Shown: positions 35,330 to 43,832 of the stretch, in pieces
Layout of the letters: each line of letters begins with the position of its first letter
How positions within the stretch are numbered: position 1 is the first letter of the stretch
NCBI RefSeq assembly: GCF_001708185.1
Contig: NZ_MDDN01000004.1
Coordinates: 1-64,000, forward strand
From: Lysinibacillus xylanilyticus
GTDB lineage: Bacteria > Bacillota > Bacilli > Bacillales_A > Planococcaceae
Reading direction: 5' to 3'
Length of the DNA stretch: 64,000 nucleotides
The notes under the pieces: model-generated
The model's input: the letters and a program-made list of their open reading frames with translations, nothing else
Databases searched by the model: none
What the model was told of the DNA's origin: nothing
Made by a program: the position numbers and the translations under genes

Positions 35330-36127
35330 TTACAAATAAGTGCCAAAGTAATATTTCATCTTTTCTTGCGAATAACCGTCTATACCTCTCCAGGTTGCCA
35401 TTGACATAAAATCGGTACCCCGTCCACGCTCCTTACGGTAATCATCCTTAGATTCTAGTAAATCGATATACCCCCAAATCTCCAGCACTACGTCACGTTC
35501 ATGCTGATTCGACGGTAAAATATCCTTCCAACGTTTCTCAAGCTGTCGAGCTGCATCTTTATCTCCACAAGATTCAATAGCCTCAATCATCCGTTTCAAT
35601 ATGCCCACATCTTCCTCACTAACTGTAAACGTCTGTTCTTTGCTAAGACATTCAAGATCCAACAGACAATAAACCAACCAGTTTAAACGAACGCCTCCCC
35701 ACTTTACACGCTCGAAATTCAGTACATTCAAATCTTCGTCAATATAAGTTTCATCTGACATCAATTTGTGGTCATTGCAATACCCACAGGCACTGTAAGA
35801 TGGCTGTTCTGCTAACCATTCATAGTATGTATGTTCAGGCAATTTATGCGTGAGGGCCCAACTTGACAGAGCACTGCGTAAATGCACTTTACGAGTAGAT
35901 AAACTATGTAAAAATGCTTGCACTACAATTTCCTTCGTAATGACCTCTTGATGAAGTTGCCGAAGTCTTTTTACGCATTCACCATGTGTCAGCGTTAGTG
36001 GATCAAACATTAGTCCATGATTTTTGGCATACTGGAAATCTTCATCTGTAAACGTATATCCACCTCGCCTCCAACCGCCTGATTGCCAAAATGTATTAAA
36101 CAGAATTTTCTTTGCTTTGCGATCCAT
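35330..36127 (-). CDS. Uncharacterised CxxC protein, 265 aa
   Basis: I do not recognise the family. The protein begins MDRKAKKILFNTFWQSGGWR, contains a single CGYCNDH motif that could bind a metal or form a redox pair, and ends WRGIDGYSQEKMKYYFGTYL. It is cytosolic with many Trp and Glu. It is the upstream partner of a phosphoesterase gene (28 bp apart), so they probably shared a function. The start follows aagaggga. Confidence 0.6.
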   Translation of the reverse strand: MDRKAKKILFNTFWQSGGWRRGGYTFTDEDFQYAKNHGLMFDPLTLTHGECVKRLRQLHQEVITKEIVVQAFLHSLSTRKVHLRSALSSWALTHKLPEHTYYEWLAEQPSYSACGYCNDHKLMSDETYIDEDLNVLNFERVKWGGVRLNWLVYCLLDLECLSKEQTFTVSEEDVGILKRMIEAIESCGDKDAARQLEKRWKDILPSNQHERDVVLEIWGYIDLLESKDDYRKERGRGTDFMSMATWRGIDGYSQEKMKYYFGTYL

Positions 36128-36200
36128 TCATATCCCTCTTTTCATTGGTTCAAAACTCAAAAAGCGCTCTATTATCTTTCATTTGCTCATTTTTACAACT

Positions 36201-36854
36201 TCAACACTGAAGCTCTTTAGCCTTTTTCAAATAACCATACGCTTCTTTCAGCGGTAACTGCAGCATGTCAGCAATTTCTTTGATAGACATTCCACGCTTG
36301 CTCATTATCAGCACTTGCTTAGTCAATTCAACTTCCATGCCTCGGGCCGCTTGAAAAGCAGGGTTCAATAGAGACTCCCATAAATCTTTGTCGGCATATT
36401 CGTCTGCTGTTACAATCTCTTCAATTATTCGTTCAAGCTCCATACACGTTATTTTCCATGTCGATTGATTATCATTTTTCTGAGCAATTAGCTGTAGAAA
36501 CCGCTGTAGAGCTACTTGAAGCTTTAAAACTGAACCAGCCAAATAACTGCCTGCATGCCAGTCACCCATACCATGCATGAGAACAGCTACTGGTTGCCCA
36601 GGTTCTGCCGTCTCTATAATCATTGGATCGCCTGTCAGTTTCATATGCCCAATCACAAGCCAATCAGCCTGCCATGCCCCCTCCTCTTCATGAATAAGAG
36701 AGTTCCCTTCAAGATCAATGCTATATCCTACCTGCTCACGTTCTATATATTCTGGATCAAACATTTCAACATCGATCCACGCCACAAGTTGCTTACTCAC
36801 AATCTTCAATAGTTTTAACTGCTCAAAAAGCTCAACATCCAATCTCATATTCAC
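36201..36854 (-). CDS. SUKH-like domain protein with C-terminal HTH
   Basis: A 217-aa protein. The middle part (ADWLVIGHMKLTGDPMIIE, then VAVLMHGMGDWHAGSYLAGSV) matches the strand pattern of SMI1/KNR4 (SUKH) proteins, which bind toxins as immunity proteins. The last 40 residues form a helix-turn-helix (MSKRGMSIKEIADMLQLPLKEAYGYLKKAK), unusual for SUKH. The combination suggests an immunity or sensor protein that may also bind DNA. It is a single gene on the strand shared by its immunity-type neighbours. Confidence 0.6.
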   Translation of the reverse strand: MNMRLDVELFEQLKLLKIVSKQLVAWIDVEMFDPEYIEREQVGYSIDLEGNSLIHEEEGAWQADWLVIGHMKLTGDPMIIETAEPGQPVAVLMHGMGDWHAGSYLAGSVLKLQVALQRFLQLIAQKNDNQSTWKITCMELERIIEEIVTADEYADKDLWESLLNPAFQAARGMEVELTKQVLIMSKRGMSIKEIADMLQLPLKEAYGYLKKAKELQC

Positions 36855-36935
36855 AAATCACCTACATTTAATCAATTTAATAGCATTAATCTCTCGCCCC
36901 ATTTATTCCTATACTAATCTTTCTCCTTTTGAACA

Positions 36936-37652
36936 CTAAATGCGATTATTTAACAGATTGACTTTCTCCGTTAGCTCCTCTGCTAGTCTTCTCCAAGGAC
37001 ATTTCCAAGAGGACTTCGTCAATTCTTCTTCATCTTGTTCCAGCCAATAATCACCATCCATCAGCTCATACATATCAAGTAGGGTAATCTCTGCACAAGC
37101 TGAGCTGCAATCATCGGCTCCGGTCCGTCATCCCAGTTATAGCCGTTAACAACTGCGTGTAGTCGTACCGGAGAATAAAGTTTTCTGATCATATTACTCA
37201 TCTTATCGAGAGATTCTTCATATAAAATATCATCTACTTTGCGTTGTTCTTCCGAATCTAATGTGGATAGCCCCTTTTGTATTCAGCAATAAATCAGCAA
37301 TGACATTGTTTATTCTTGCTGCGCTCCAAGCTGTCGCCAAAATACCTTTAGGGGAAATAACCTCCACTCCATACTCAAGTAGTAGCTTAATTACCTCTAC
37401 TTGCTTGAATTTGACCGCTTTCTTTAGGACCGTATCTCCTAACTTATCTACCGCCTCTAACTCTACGTTTCTCTCAAGGAGAAGTTTAATTCCTTCAAGC
37501 GGCATTCGATTCGTGACAAAAAGCATTATAGGCGTTCTTCCCCTTGCATCCTGTTCATTCGGATCAAGCTGATTCACGCCTGCACGAACAATTTCAATAT
37601 CTTTAGATTGACTAATTTCTAACCAGTCCATTTGTCTCCCCTTACCTATCAA
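36936..37652 (-). pseudogene. Ankyrin-repeat DUF4274 protein, two frameshifts
   Basis: The first frame (37652-37230) holds ankyrin repeats (DARGRTPIMLFVTNRMPLEG, KLGDTVLKKAVKFKQVEVIK). A shift near 37262 opens LSTLDSEEQRKVDDILYEES, then MIRKLYSPVRLHAV and NGYNWDDGPEPMI, the diagnostic DUF4274 domain. A second shift near 37105 continues ITLLDMYELMDGDYWLEQ to a TAG at 36936. Both parts are well preserved, so the gene has decayed recently or contains sequence errors. Ankyrin/DUF4274 genes are common in immunity-gene clusters. Confidence 0.75.
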
Positions 37653-37714
37653 TCATGATGAAAAAATCTCCCGCATCAATTAAATCTACTAGCGGGAGAC
37701 AACTCTCTTCATAT

Positions 37715-38776
37715 TTATCCGATTGTTTCTACAACGTTTCCTTCCTGATCTTTAATGTAGGTTTTCATTATTTGGAACGAAAGCCCCGTTATAGTAGATA
37801 ATTCGAATTCTTTTTCCTGCGGTAGCAAGCTTTGGCCAAGTTCCATGGCTGCCTTTTCATTCAACGAAATGATAATATCCTGATCCTCTACACAGAACTC
37901 GGATTTTTCCCCTGGTTTAAATACAACTCGAATTTCCCGACCAACGAGAGTGAGGTTTTTTCCTTTTAAAATTCGGCCGCGCAGTAGTTTGCCGATGATT
38001 CCCGCCTGCTTTGCCCCCAGCATGACTTTATCAGGATGTTTGCTGAACCATCCCTTTTTCCCCTGTTCCCATGCCAATTGGTCCACGAATAAAAAGCCGG
38101 TGTTCGAGCCTTCTTCTTCCATTCCTTTTTCTACCGCTTCTGCAATTGATGAAATCTGTAAAAGAGATGCCCGGTCTAAATCAGTAACGTAGCTTGGAAT
38201 ATACGCTAGACCTGCATTTAGCACACCTAATGTATTCCATGTCTGCATCGCCTCAAGCTCATCCCCTGTAATACCTACCATTTGAATAAACTCCACTTGT
38301 CCATTTGGTGTATTCATAGCAGGCAACTCAGGATCAAACGTAAAAGCAAGAGCCGTTAAAAGCGTATCTTCACCTAAGCAGATTGGACCGTTTGCATCCA
38401 AATAATCACCAGATTTAAAAACATTGCCACTATTAAAAACATATCTTCCCATGTTTTGTAGCAAATTCAACGCCCAAGCTGGTGGTTCCTCCTCATCCTT
38501 ATTACGGACAAGTCGAAATGTTAGCTCAAACCCATATCCACTGTAGTCTGCATCCTCCGATTCTTTTTCATATAACTCAGAAAACCCATATGTTACAAAA
38601 TGCCAGTGTGGAACTGGTGTCTCACTTTTATAGGCACTAATTCCTTGCAGTGGATCGTCGCCTCCTAATGAATATGGAAGAATGGTGCCATAATGCTTTG
38701 GCTCTTGTTCCCCGTAAATTTTTAATAACTCCTTATCAATTGCATCCCAGCCAGTTGCCTTTACCTCTTCGCTCAT
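37715..38776 (-). CDS. Suppressor-of-fused (SUFU) domain protein, putative immunity
   Basis: A 353-aa protein. The N-terminal 190 residues are a SUFU domain: HYGTILPYSLGGDDPLQGIS, PHWHFVTYGFSELYEKE, SGYGFELTFRL, FQMVGI-type FIQMVGITGDELEAM and GLAYIPSYVTDLDR. Bacterial SUFU proteins act as immunity proteins against polymorphic toxins. The C-terminal 150 residues are less clear and include VLMLGA-type PDKVMLGAKQAGIIG. It is closely followed by the 38814 gene's reading frame upstream (37 bp), perhaps an operon. No toxin partner is present in the window. Confidence 0.85.
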   Translation of the reverse strand: MSEEVKATGWDAIDKELLKIYGEQEPKHYGTILPYSLGGDDPLQGISAYKSETPVPHWHFVTYGFSELYEKESEDADYSGYGFELTFRLVRNKDEEEPPAWALNLLQNMGRYVFNSGNVFKSGDYLDANGPICLGEDTLLTALAFTFDPELPAMNTPNGQVEFIQMVGITGDELEAMQTWNTLGVLNAGLAYIPSYVTDLDRASLLQISSIAEAVEKGMEEEGSNTGFLFVDQLAWEQGKKGWFSKHPDKVMLGAKQAGIIGKLLRGRILKGKNLTLVGREIRVVFKPGEKSEFCVEDQDIIISLNEKAAMELGQSLLPQEKEFELSTITGLSFQIMKTYIKDQEGNVVETIG

Positions 38777-38813
38777 CCATAACGCCTCCTATGTATTTTT
38801 TTAATTTTTTGTT

Positions 38814-39602
38814 TTAAGGTAATTTACGAATTCGTTTTTTTGATCTTTCAGGCTGCCAAGCTACTAAAATTCCTATTTCGCCTAATGCCATATTAACAGC
38901 CGTCAGATGCTCGTCCTTCACTTCCCATATCCAGCGATCTTCGCCGAGTAGACGAAGTACTCCTCGCTCTTTGTCATCATTGATCCAATCGAGCAATGTT
39001 TGATGAACTACTTTGATTTGCAAATGCTTCCCATTTAACACATTGTATGGATACACCATTCTCAGCATACTTGTCGTATATCGCCCAAGACCTGCATACA
39101 TTCCAGGCGCTTCTTTTTGAAAAGCAAAGCCATTCTCAAACGGGAACATAGATGTGCAATTTTCTCCCGCTGCATAATGCAATGCAGCTGTGATTTTTTC
39201 AGCTGTATATACAATGCCATATGGAACATGAAATTGCTCTGCTACATTCTTAAGCCAATCAGTTATTGCCCCGTAAACCTCTTTAATGTTCCCGTCACAA
39301 TGTGCTCCTATATGCGGAAAATTACCATATTCGCCAGTCTGATAGGTAAAAGCGGCATCCCAAGGTAAGCCACCTCGTAAATCACTGTAAATCCAGTAAG
39401 AAGTAACCTTTCCATTTATAATTCGCTCTTCTAGTTCCTCTATAGCCACCTCAAAAAGATCATGATCCCCATCACTTAAATACTCGTAATAACTAGCTCC
39501 TGTAATCGACATTCCAATGGCAGCAAAAAAAGATTTTCCAATGTAAAAAGCGGCCAATGGACTACTATCACTAGTGTCGTAAAGCGCAACACCTGTACAC
39601 AA
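38814..39602 (-). CDS. Putative immunity protein, paralogue of the 54.7-kb gene
   Basis: A 262-aa cytosolic protein of unrecognised family. Its C-terminal 75 residues (YPYNVLNGKHLQIKVV, DWINDDKERGVLRLLGED, WIWEV) align with the end of the protein at 54717-55478 (YPVNIINREFLEYEDA, NWIQAPSNGVLEELGQG, WLWIV). The two form a diverged local family. The N-terminal domain differs. Orientation and spacing link it with the SUFU immunity gene. A toxin-immunity role is inferred from neighbourhood. Confidence 0.65.
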   Translation of the reverse strand: MCTGVALYDTSDSSPLAAFYIGKSFFAAIGMSITGASYYEYLSDGDHDLFEVAIEELEERIINGKVTSYWIYSDLRGGLPWDAAFTYQTGEYGNFPHIGAHCDGNIKEVYGAITDWLKNVAEQFHVPYGIVYTAEKITAALHYAAGENCTSMFPFENGFAFQKEAPGMYAGLGRYTTSMLRMVYPYNVLNGKHLQIKVVHQTLLDWINDDKERGVLRLLGEDRWIWEVKDEHLTAVNMALGEIGILVAWQPERSKKRIRKLP

Positions 39603-39992
39603 ATGTATTACCTCCTTTATAAAAATGATAAATGCTTAACTACGGAGGATTTCTCGTTATGTATATCTCACATACAATTAATTAAAGCATGGTCCCCCCC
39701 TAGAATTCTACTAATTAAACATTGATTTACACATAAAAGAGAATATTACCCATCCCATTACCGCAATATTATAACGGAATAGGTTTAATTTCATACAATC
39801 GTTAGCGGACATCTGGTAAATAAGTGCGATTCAAGGTTATAACCACTTAAAGGAAAAGTGTTAACTTAGCGATATGAGGTAAAATACTAGTGAGATTATA
39901 AAGGGGTAAGCCCCGGTAGATGTTAGCATTTTGCTAATCTCTCCGAGGCTTTTTTGAAAGCGAGGTAAAAAATAAGGGTAATGATATAAGCC
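39603..39992. other. Intergenic region with plus-strand terminator, possible small RNA
   Basis: No protein gene is visible. A hairpin at about 39908-39957 (aagccccgg...ccgaggctttttt with inner ttagc/gctaa) ends in six T on the plus strand, yet no plus-strand gene precedes it. It may end a small RNA transcribed from about 39780, or be a bidirectional terminator for the minus-strand gene at 39993. Confidence 0.4.
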
Positions 39993-40541
39993 TTATCCAT
40001 ATAACATGGCTGGTGCACGAACACCTTGTAAATAGTCTGCAAGCTTCCCAGCGTATACTTTTTCTAAATAGGGTAATTGTGCGATACAATGCGGTGTCAT
40101 TAATGCTGGGTTTTGATAAATTTTCAAACCACCCACCTTTAAAAGCATCGCCACAAATTGTGAGCAAAAATAGGCACGCTCTCTTCGAACCTCTCTTTGC
40201 ATGACAACTCCAAAGAGTCCAATAAAATTATATTTATAGCGATCACGATTCAAATACATATAAGTTACGAATTTCATCATTTCTAAGAATTGATACTGTG
40301 AAACTCTGCAACGATAAATGACACAATCTGCGGTCTCAAACAATCCTCTTTCTGCATCTTCTCGCAAAAAACCACCGCTTAGAGGATTATTTAGCTGCTT
40401 ACGTCCAAAGCTATACATATCGAAAAGCTCCTCATCGAACGCAATAGATGCATGATTCATCTCTTTCCCAGTATACATTCCAATAGCTTTTGATAATAAT
40501 GTTCCTGTTTTTGTTAATACTATGTAAATGGTGTATGCCAT
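39993..40541 (-). CDS. NlpC/P60-like (permuted papain, YiiX-type) protein
   Basis: A 182-aa protein of the permuted papain/NlpC-P60 group. The catalytic His is expected in MNHASIAFD and the catalytic Cys in YFCSQFVAMLL. The His-before-Cys order is typical of the YiiX-like permuted subgroup. No signal peptide is seen, so it may act in the cytosol as an amidase or peptidase. ATG 40541 behind taggtgaag is preferred over a longer frame. The substrate is unknown. Confidence 0.75.
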   Translation of the reverse strand: MAYTIYIVLTKTGTLLSKAIGMYTGKEMNHASIAFDEELFDMYSFGRKQLNNPLSGGFLREDAERGLFETADCVIYRCRVSQYQFLEMMKFVTYMYLNRDRYKYNFIGLFGVVMQREVRRERAYFCSQFVAMLLKVGGLKIYQNPALMTPHCIAQLPYLEKVYAGKLADYLQGVRAPAMLYG

Positions 40542-40897
40542 TTCTTCACCTACTTTAATATTCTTTACTACTACCAATACGGATTGAATCTTCAAATAGT
40601 TTCGTTAATTTCCTTTTTTTATAAGTATATAATTCAAATCTTAATTTTTTCCTCTATAGAAACTTAAAAATTTCTTAATTTTTTTGTATTTTTAATAGGC
40701 TAACTATGATTAAATCAATCAATGTTTGCGTGCTTTTATTTTTCTACTACCTTTATTTATATGTTTTGAATCTTAATCTTATGTGGTGCACAGATGGGGT
40801 GTGAATAATTTTTTACTGGGGGAGTCGGGTATAAAATATATCCTCTCAGGGATGTACCTTAATCAGGTAGCTACGATAAATATTTATAAATTAAAGA
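40542..40897. other. AT-rich intergenic gap
   Basis: No gene or strong hairpin is apparent between 40600 and 40890. It must hold the promoter of the minus-strand NlpC/P60-like gene. Confidence 0.3.
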
Positions 40898-40936
40898 AAG
40901 TCACTCATTATTTTTTCAAATGAGTGACCTTTTCAT
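40898..40936 (-). terminator. Terminator of the merR operon
   Basis: A 10-bp perfect stem (40900-40909 with 40919-40928, gtcactcatt/aatgagtgac) with T-rich flanks on both strands. Confidence 0.75.
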
Positions 40937-40982
40937 ATTAGCAATTTTTCAACTTGTGTTTTCCATGCTGGATTTTCAAATC

Positions 40983-41759
40983 TTAATTCTTCATCATTTC
41001 CTGGGTGTTGCTACAATTATTTTGATATATTTTCATCGCTTCTTTTAAAAATATTTGCTCTTTTTCTGTAAAAGGATTCGGAAATTTGAATGATTCTGTG
41101 GATGGTAGTTTTTCTTCAATCAAATCTAACTTTCCCTTCAAGGTTTCATTCATAAGTACTAAAAGTGTTCCAACAGTTTCTTGGGATTCTTTAGAAGAAG
41201 GTATAGCTTCATTGAGCGTTAAATGTTTAATTTCAAATAAAACCTTTGTCCATTTTTTATCTAAATCGATTTCTTCGGATTTATTTATATAAAATAATTC
41301 ATCAGTTATATCTTCTGAAAAGTGTTCTTTAAACCATATTTCAGTATTTTCAGCAAATATTAATTTTTGTAGCATCGCACAAAATATGGCGATATTGATA
41401 ACTTCCTCATCTTTTACTGTTTCAATAAGATGATTTAAATCAGATAATGTATTCATAATTTCAAGTTTTTTTGCTTCAAATAACTGTTTTTGATCGATTA
41501 AAGATTTTAAGATTACTTCCCCTTTAACAGTATTTTTTTGAAGCATGTCTTTAATTTCTTTTAGCGACAAACCGAGAAACTGTAATGACTTAATGTTTTG
41601 TAGAATAGTTAAATCCTCATTTGAATAAAGTCTATGTCCACCCTCTGTATAATCACTTGGCTTAAGTAGGTCTATACTGTCATAATATCGAAGTGTCCTA
41701 ATACTAACACCAGACTTTTGCACAAGTTCACCTATTGTAAATATACCTTTTCCCAACAA
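40983..41759 (-). CDS. MerR-family transcriptional regulator
   Basis: A regulator of about 258 aa with the MerR winged helix at its N-terminus (FTIGELVQKSGVSIRTLRYYDSIDLLKPSD, then GHRLYSNEDLTILQNIKSL). A long helical C-terminus (about 190 residues) resembles ligand-binding regions without the TipAS fold being certain. The start is ambiguous: a GTG at 41780 directly follows the upstream stop but has no SD. A TTG at 41759 sits six bases after ggagag and is preferred. It is cotranscribed with the DUF4870 gene. Confidence 0.85.
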   Translation of the reverse strand: MLGKGIFTIGELVQKSGVSIRTLRYYDSIDLLKPSDYTEGGHRLYSNEDLTILQNIKSLQFLGLSLKEIKDMLQKNTVKGEVILKSLIDQKQLFEAKKLEIMNTLSDLNHLIETVKDEEVINIAIFCAMLQKLIFAENTEIWFKEHFSEDITDELFYINKSEEIDLDKKWTKVLFEIKHLTLNEAIPSSKESQETVGTLLVLMNETLKGKLDLIEEKLPSTESFKFPNPFTEKEQIFLKEAMKIYQNNCSNTQEMMKN

Positions 41760-41780
41760 ATTATTCTCTCCTCTATTCAC

Positions 41781-42119
41781 TTAATGATTGACTTTAAAGT
41801 AACGGATAACGGGATAAGAAAACTTTTTTCCATTGAAAGTATAAATTGCCGCAATTACGATTAATATTGTTTCAAGTATAATAAGGACAAAAGAAAGAGT
41901 AGAAGCTGCACTCCATTTTTCGGAAATAAAAGTTAAAAACAAAAATACTGGGAAGAAAGTAAAATGAAGATTCATCCCTTCTTTTGCATGATCAGCAAAA
42001 TATTTATTCTTATTCCTTGTTACTAAGTATACCAATATAGGTAAAACAAAAGTTAGTACTAGCGAGAACAGATGCATTAAACTTGCCAATCCTCGGTTTA
42101 ATAAACGCTCTTTTTTCAT
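41781..42119 (-). CDS. DUF4870 membrane protein
   Basis: A 112-aa membrane protein with three to four hydrophobic helices and the DUF4870 pattern (ASLMHLFSLVLTFVLPILVYL, then FADHAKEGMNLHFTFF). The function is unknown. The gene directly abuts the merR gene, suggesting that the regulator controls this pair, perhaps in response to a membrane-active compound (inference). The start follows ggaggaac. Confidence 0.8.
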   Translation of the reverse strand: MKKERLLNRGLASLMHLFSLVLTFVLPILVYLVTRNKNKYFADHAKEGMNLHFTFFPVFLFLTFISEKWSAASTLSFVLIILETILIVIAAIYTFNGKKFSYPVIRYFKVNH

Positions 42120-42231
42120 AGTGCTGTTCCTCCAATATCATTATTTGATTGTTTACCTTTTAAAGTAAGTAACCAAATTCATCATAAAAGGTGACGTTAC
42201 TGGAGATTCAAGGACAAATGATAATTTTTTT

Positions 42232-42422
42232 CAGATGTGTTGATTAACCATTTTTATACATTCGAAGAGGCTGATTTCCGTTATGGGCTACTCGCTTTCC
42301 TGCGAGAGTCGAGTAGCCCTACACTACAATCAGTTGAAATGGTAATATATTGGCAAAGTGGTAACAAAAAAATCTTTTCATCGCTCAATAATAAACCTAT
42401 TTTCCCCTAATCAACACGCCTG
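42232..42422. mobile_element. MITE copy 2 (191 bp) with internal hairpin
   Basis: Inverted ends are cagatgtgttgatta (42232-42246) and taatcaacacgcctg (42408-42422), with 13 of 15 bases matching. A perfect 9-bp duplication aattttttt lies on both sides (42223-42231 and 42423-42431). It is homologous to the 34179 copy. It additionally carries gggctactcg ... cgagtagccc, a hairpin flanked by ctgattt/aatcag like the palindromic repeats seen across Bacillales. It has no coding capacity. Confidence 0.88.
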
Positions 42423-42539
42423 AATTTTTTTATTAAACTCTCAAATAACAGAATTAGCGTTTGAGTTTTAGTGATTTGTATCTATCTTTCGGTGATTCAT
42501 TTTTATAAACTCACATGTGCTTATTAACCATTCATTAGA

Positions 42540-42620
42540 TGACGCTGATTTTCGCAGCGGGTGAGCGTTGAAACGCTTCCTCCGCTTTGTCTTATTGCTG
42601 TCGCCAGACTGGTGGTAAAA
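42540..42620. repeat. Possible degenerate palindromic intergenic repeat
   Basis: The tract beginning gacgctgattttcgcagcgg looks like a worn copy of the ctgatttccg-type palindromic repeats of Bacillales, related to the core of the MITE at 42.3 kb. No clean stem remains. Confidence 0.3.
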
Positions 42621-42698
42621 AATCCTGATGTTTCATTTGGACTTCAATCATCCAATTGTATAATTTTAGTTATTCAACCTAACTAGATGAAAATAAAA

Positions 42699-42769
42699 AA
42701 GACCAGATACGGAACTGCCCCCGTTGCTAGACAAATCTAACAAAGGGGGCAGTTTAGCATCTTGGTCTT
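42699..42769. terminator. Large terminator hairpin below the DUF2089 pair
   Basis: An inner 10-bp perfect stem (42713-42722 with 42745-42754, aactgccccc/gggggcagtt) is extended by an outer aagacca/tggtctt stem. It lies 16 bp past the end of the minus-strand operon. Confidence 0.8.
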
Positions 42770-42784
42770 AGTCATTACTACCGA

Positions 42785-43069
42785 TTATAAGTCAAAAGCC
42801 TTCATCTTTTCTAATTCTCTCTGTCTTTTACTAGCTAAAATTTTTCTGCCACTCATCCAATATCCTACTAAAAATAGTTCACCGACAATCCCAAATAAAA
42901 TGAACTGTATCATAGACCATTCAAATATCCCGTAAAACTGTACACTTATTAGCGTTGCTATGTATATAATTGGTAACAAGCCTCCCCAATACATATTATT
43001 TCTAGTAGATAAAAAATGTTGCACTGCAAAAACAATTAAAATTAAAAGTAGTCTATACCAATCGCTCAC
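42785..43069 (-). CDS. Small membrane protein, partner of the DUF2089 gene
   Basis: A 94-aa protein with three hydrophobic segments (LLLILIVFAVQHFL, LPIIYIATLISVQFYG, MIQFILFGIVGELFLVGYWM) and a basic cytosolic tail (SGRKILASKRQRELEKM). The GTG start overlaps the stop of the upstream gene (TAGTG), so the two are translated together. The pair regulator-plus-small-membrane-protein is common in Bacillus genomes, and the regulator probably controls its own operon. The function is unknown. Confidence 0.8.
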   Translation of the reverse strand: MSDWYRLLLILIVFAVQHFLSTRNNMYWGGLLPIIYIATLISVQFYGIFEWSMIQFILFGIVGELFLVGYWMSGRKILASKRQRELEKMKAFDL

Positions 43070-43365
43070 TATTTTTGTACCTCCATTTTATATTTTTCAA
43101 TTATTAATTTAGCGTCCTCTAAGCTAATTCGATCATCAATTGACAGCCTCTTTATAAAACTTATGAATTCTTCATTTTCAGAACTCTCATTCACATTAAT
43201 TTTATTTATCAGCTTATCTAACCGAATTCTTACAGTCGGATAGGAAACGTTATAATATTTCGCTATCTCTTTTAATGAACCTGAATTTATTACAAAATTT
43301 TTAATAAACTCCACATCTTCCTTTTCTAAAGATAAAAGCCAACTTGGGATTTCATTATTATTCAA
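43069..43365 (-). CDS. DUF2089-like helix-turn-helix regulator
   Basis: A 98-aa probable DNA-binding protein. The signature of DUF2089-like regulators is present: PSWLLSLEKEDVEFIKNFVI, then GSLKEIAKYYNVSYPTVRIR with the HTH recognition helix. A helical tail follows. The TTG start is supported by aaggagggg. It is overlapped by the membrane protein gene downstream. Confidence 0.82.
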   Translation of the reverse strand: MNNNEIPSWLLSLEKEDVEFIKNFVINSGSLKEIAKYYNVSYPTVRIRLDKLINKINVNESSENEEFISFIKRLSIDDRISLEDAKLIIEKYKMEVQK

Positions 43366-43523
43366 ACTACCCCTCCTTCATATTATTTAACTTTACTTTA
43401 TCATTATCTTTAACTTTATTCAACTTTTATTTAATTTTATTTATTTTTTTAAAGAATACTTCATTCTTTGCTAATGACATCGCTCAGAATAGATCACCCA
43501 ATGTAATAAAGTTTTCCATTTAC

Positions 43524-43570
43524 AAAAAAGAGCAGATACTCATATTTAATCGAGTACCTGCTCCTTTTTT
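43524..43570. terminator. Bidirectional terminator below the VOC gene
   Basis: Stem gagcagatactc (43530-43541) with gagtacctgctc (43552-43563), one mismatch, and T/A runs on both sides. Confidence 0.75.
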
Positions 43571-43676
43571 GCTTACTTCTAAATTATAAATATCTATTTT
43601 ATACTTCCTTTTATTTTAATTTTATTTCTCAGGCAATTCACTATATAAACATAGCATTCGAAACATAATAATAGTA

Positions 43677-43747
43677 GTGTAAAGCAATTTAGCTTTGCAC
43701 CTTCCGATTTGTTGGCTAGGGTCACTCTGGTCCAGTGACCCTTTTTA
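43677..43747 (+). ncRNA. Candidate small RNA with two hairpins
   Basis: Two consecutive hairpins lie on the plus strand: gtgtaaagc/gctttgcac (43677-43685 with 43692-43700) and agggtcact/agtgaccct (43718-43726 with 43734-43742), the second followed by five T like an intrinsic terminator. No plus-strand gene precedes it within 500 bp, so this could be a small transcript. No family recognised. Confidence 0.35.
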
Positions 43748-43832
43748 ATTTACTTATCTCATCTCACTCCATACGTGCGAATCAAAAAAATGGGAATAGA
43801 TTTACTCTATCCCCTAATCGCTGTCTCTCTCG

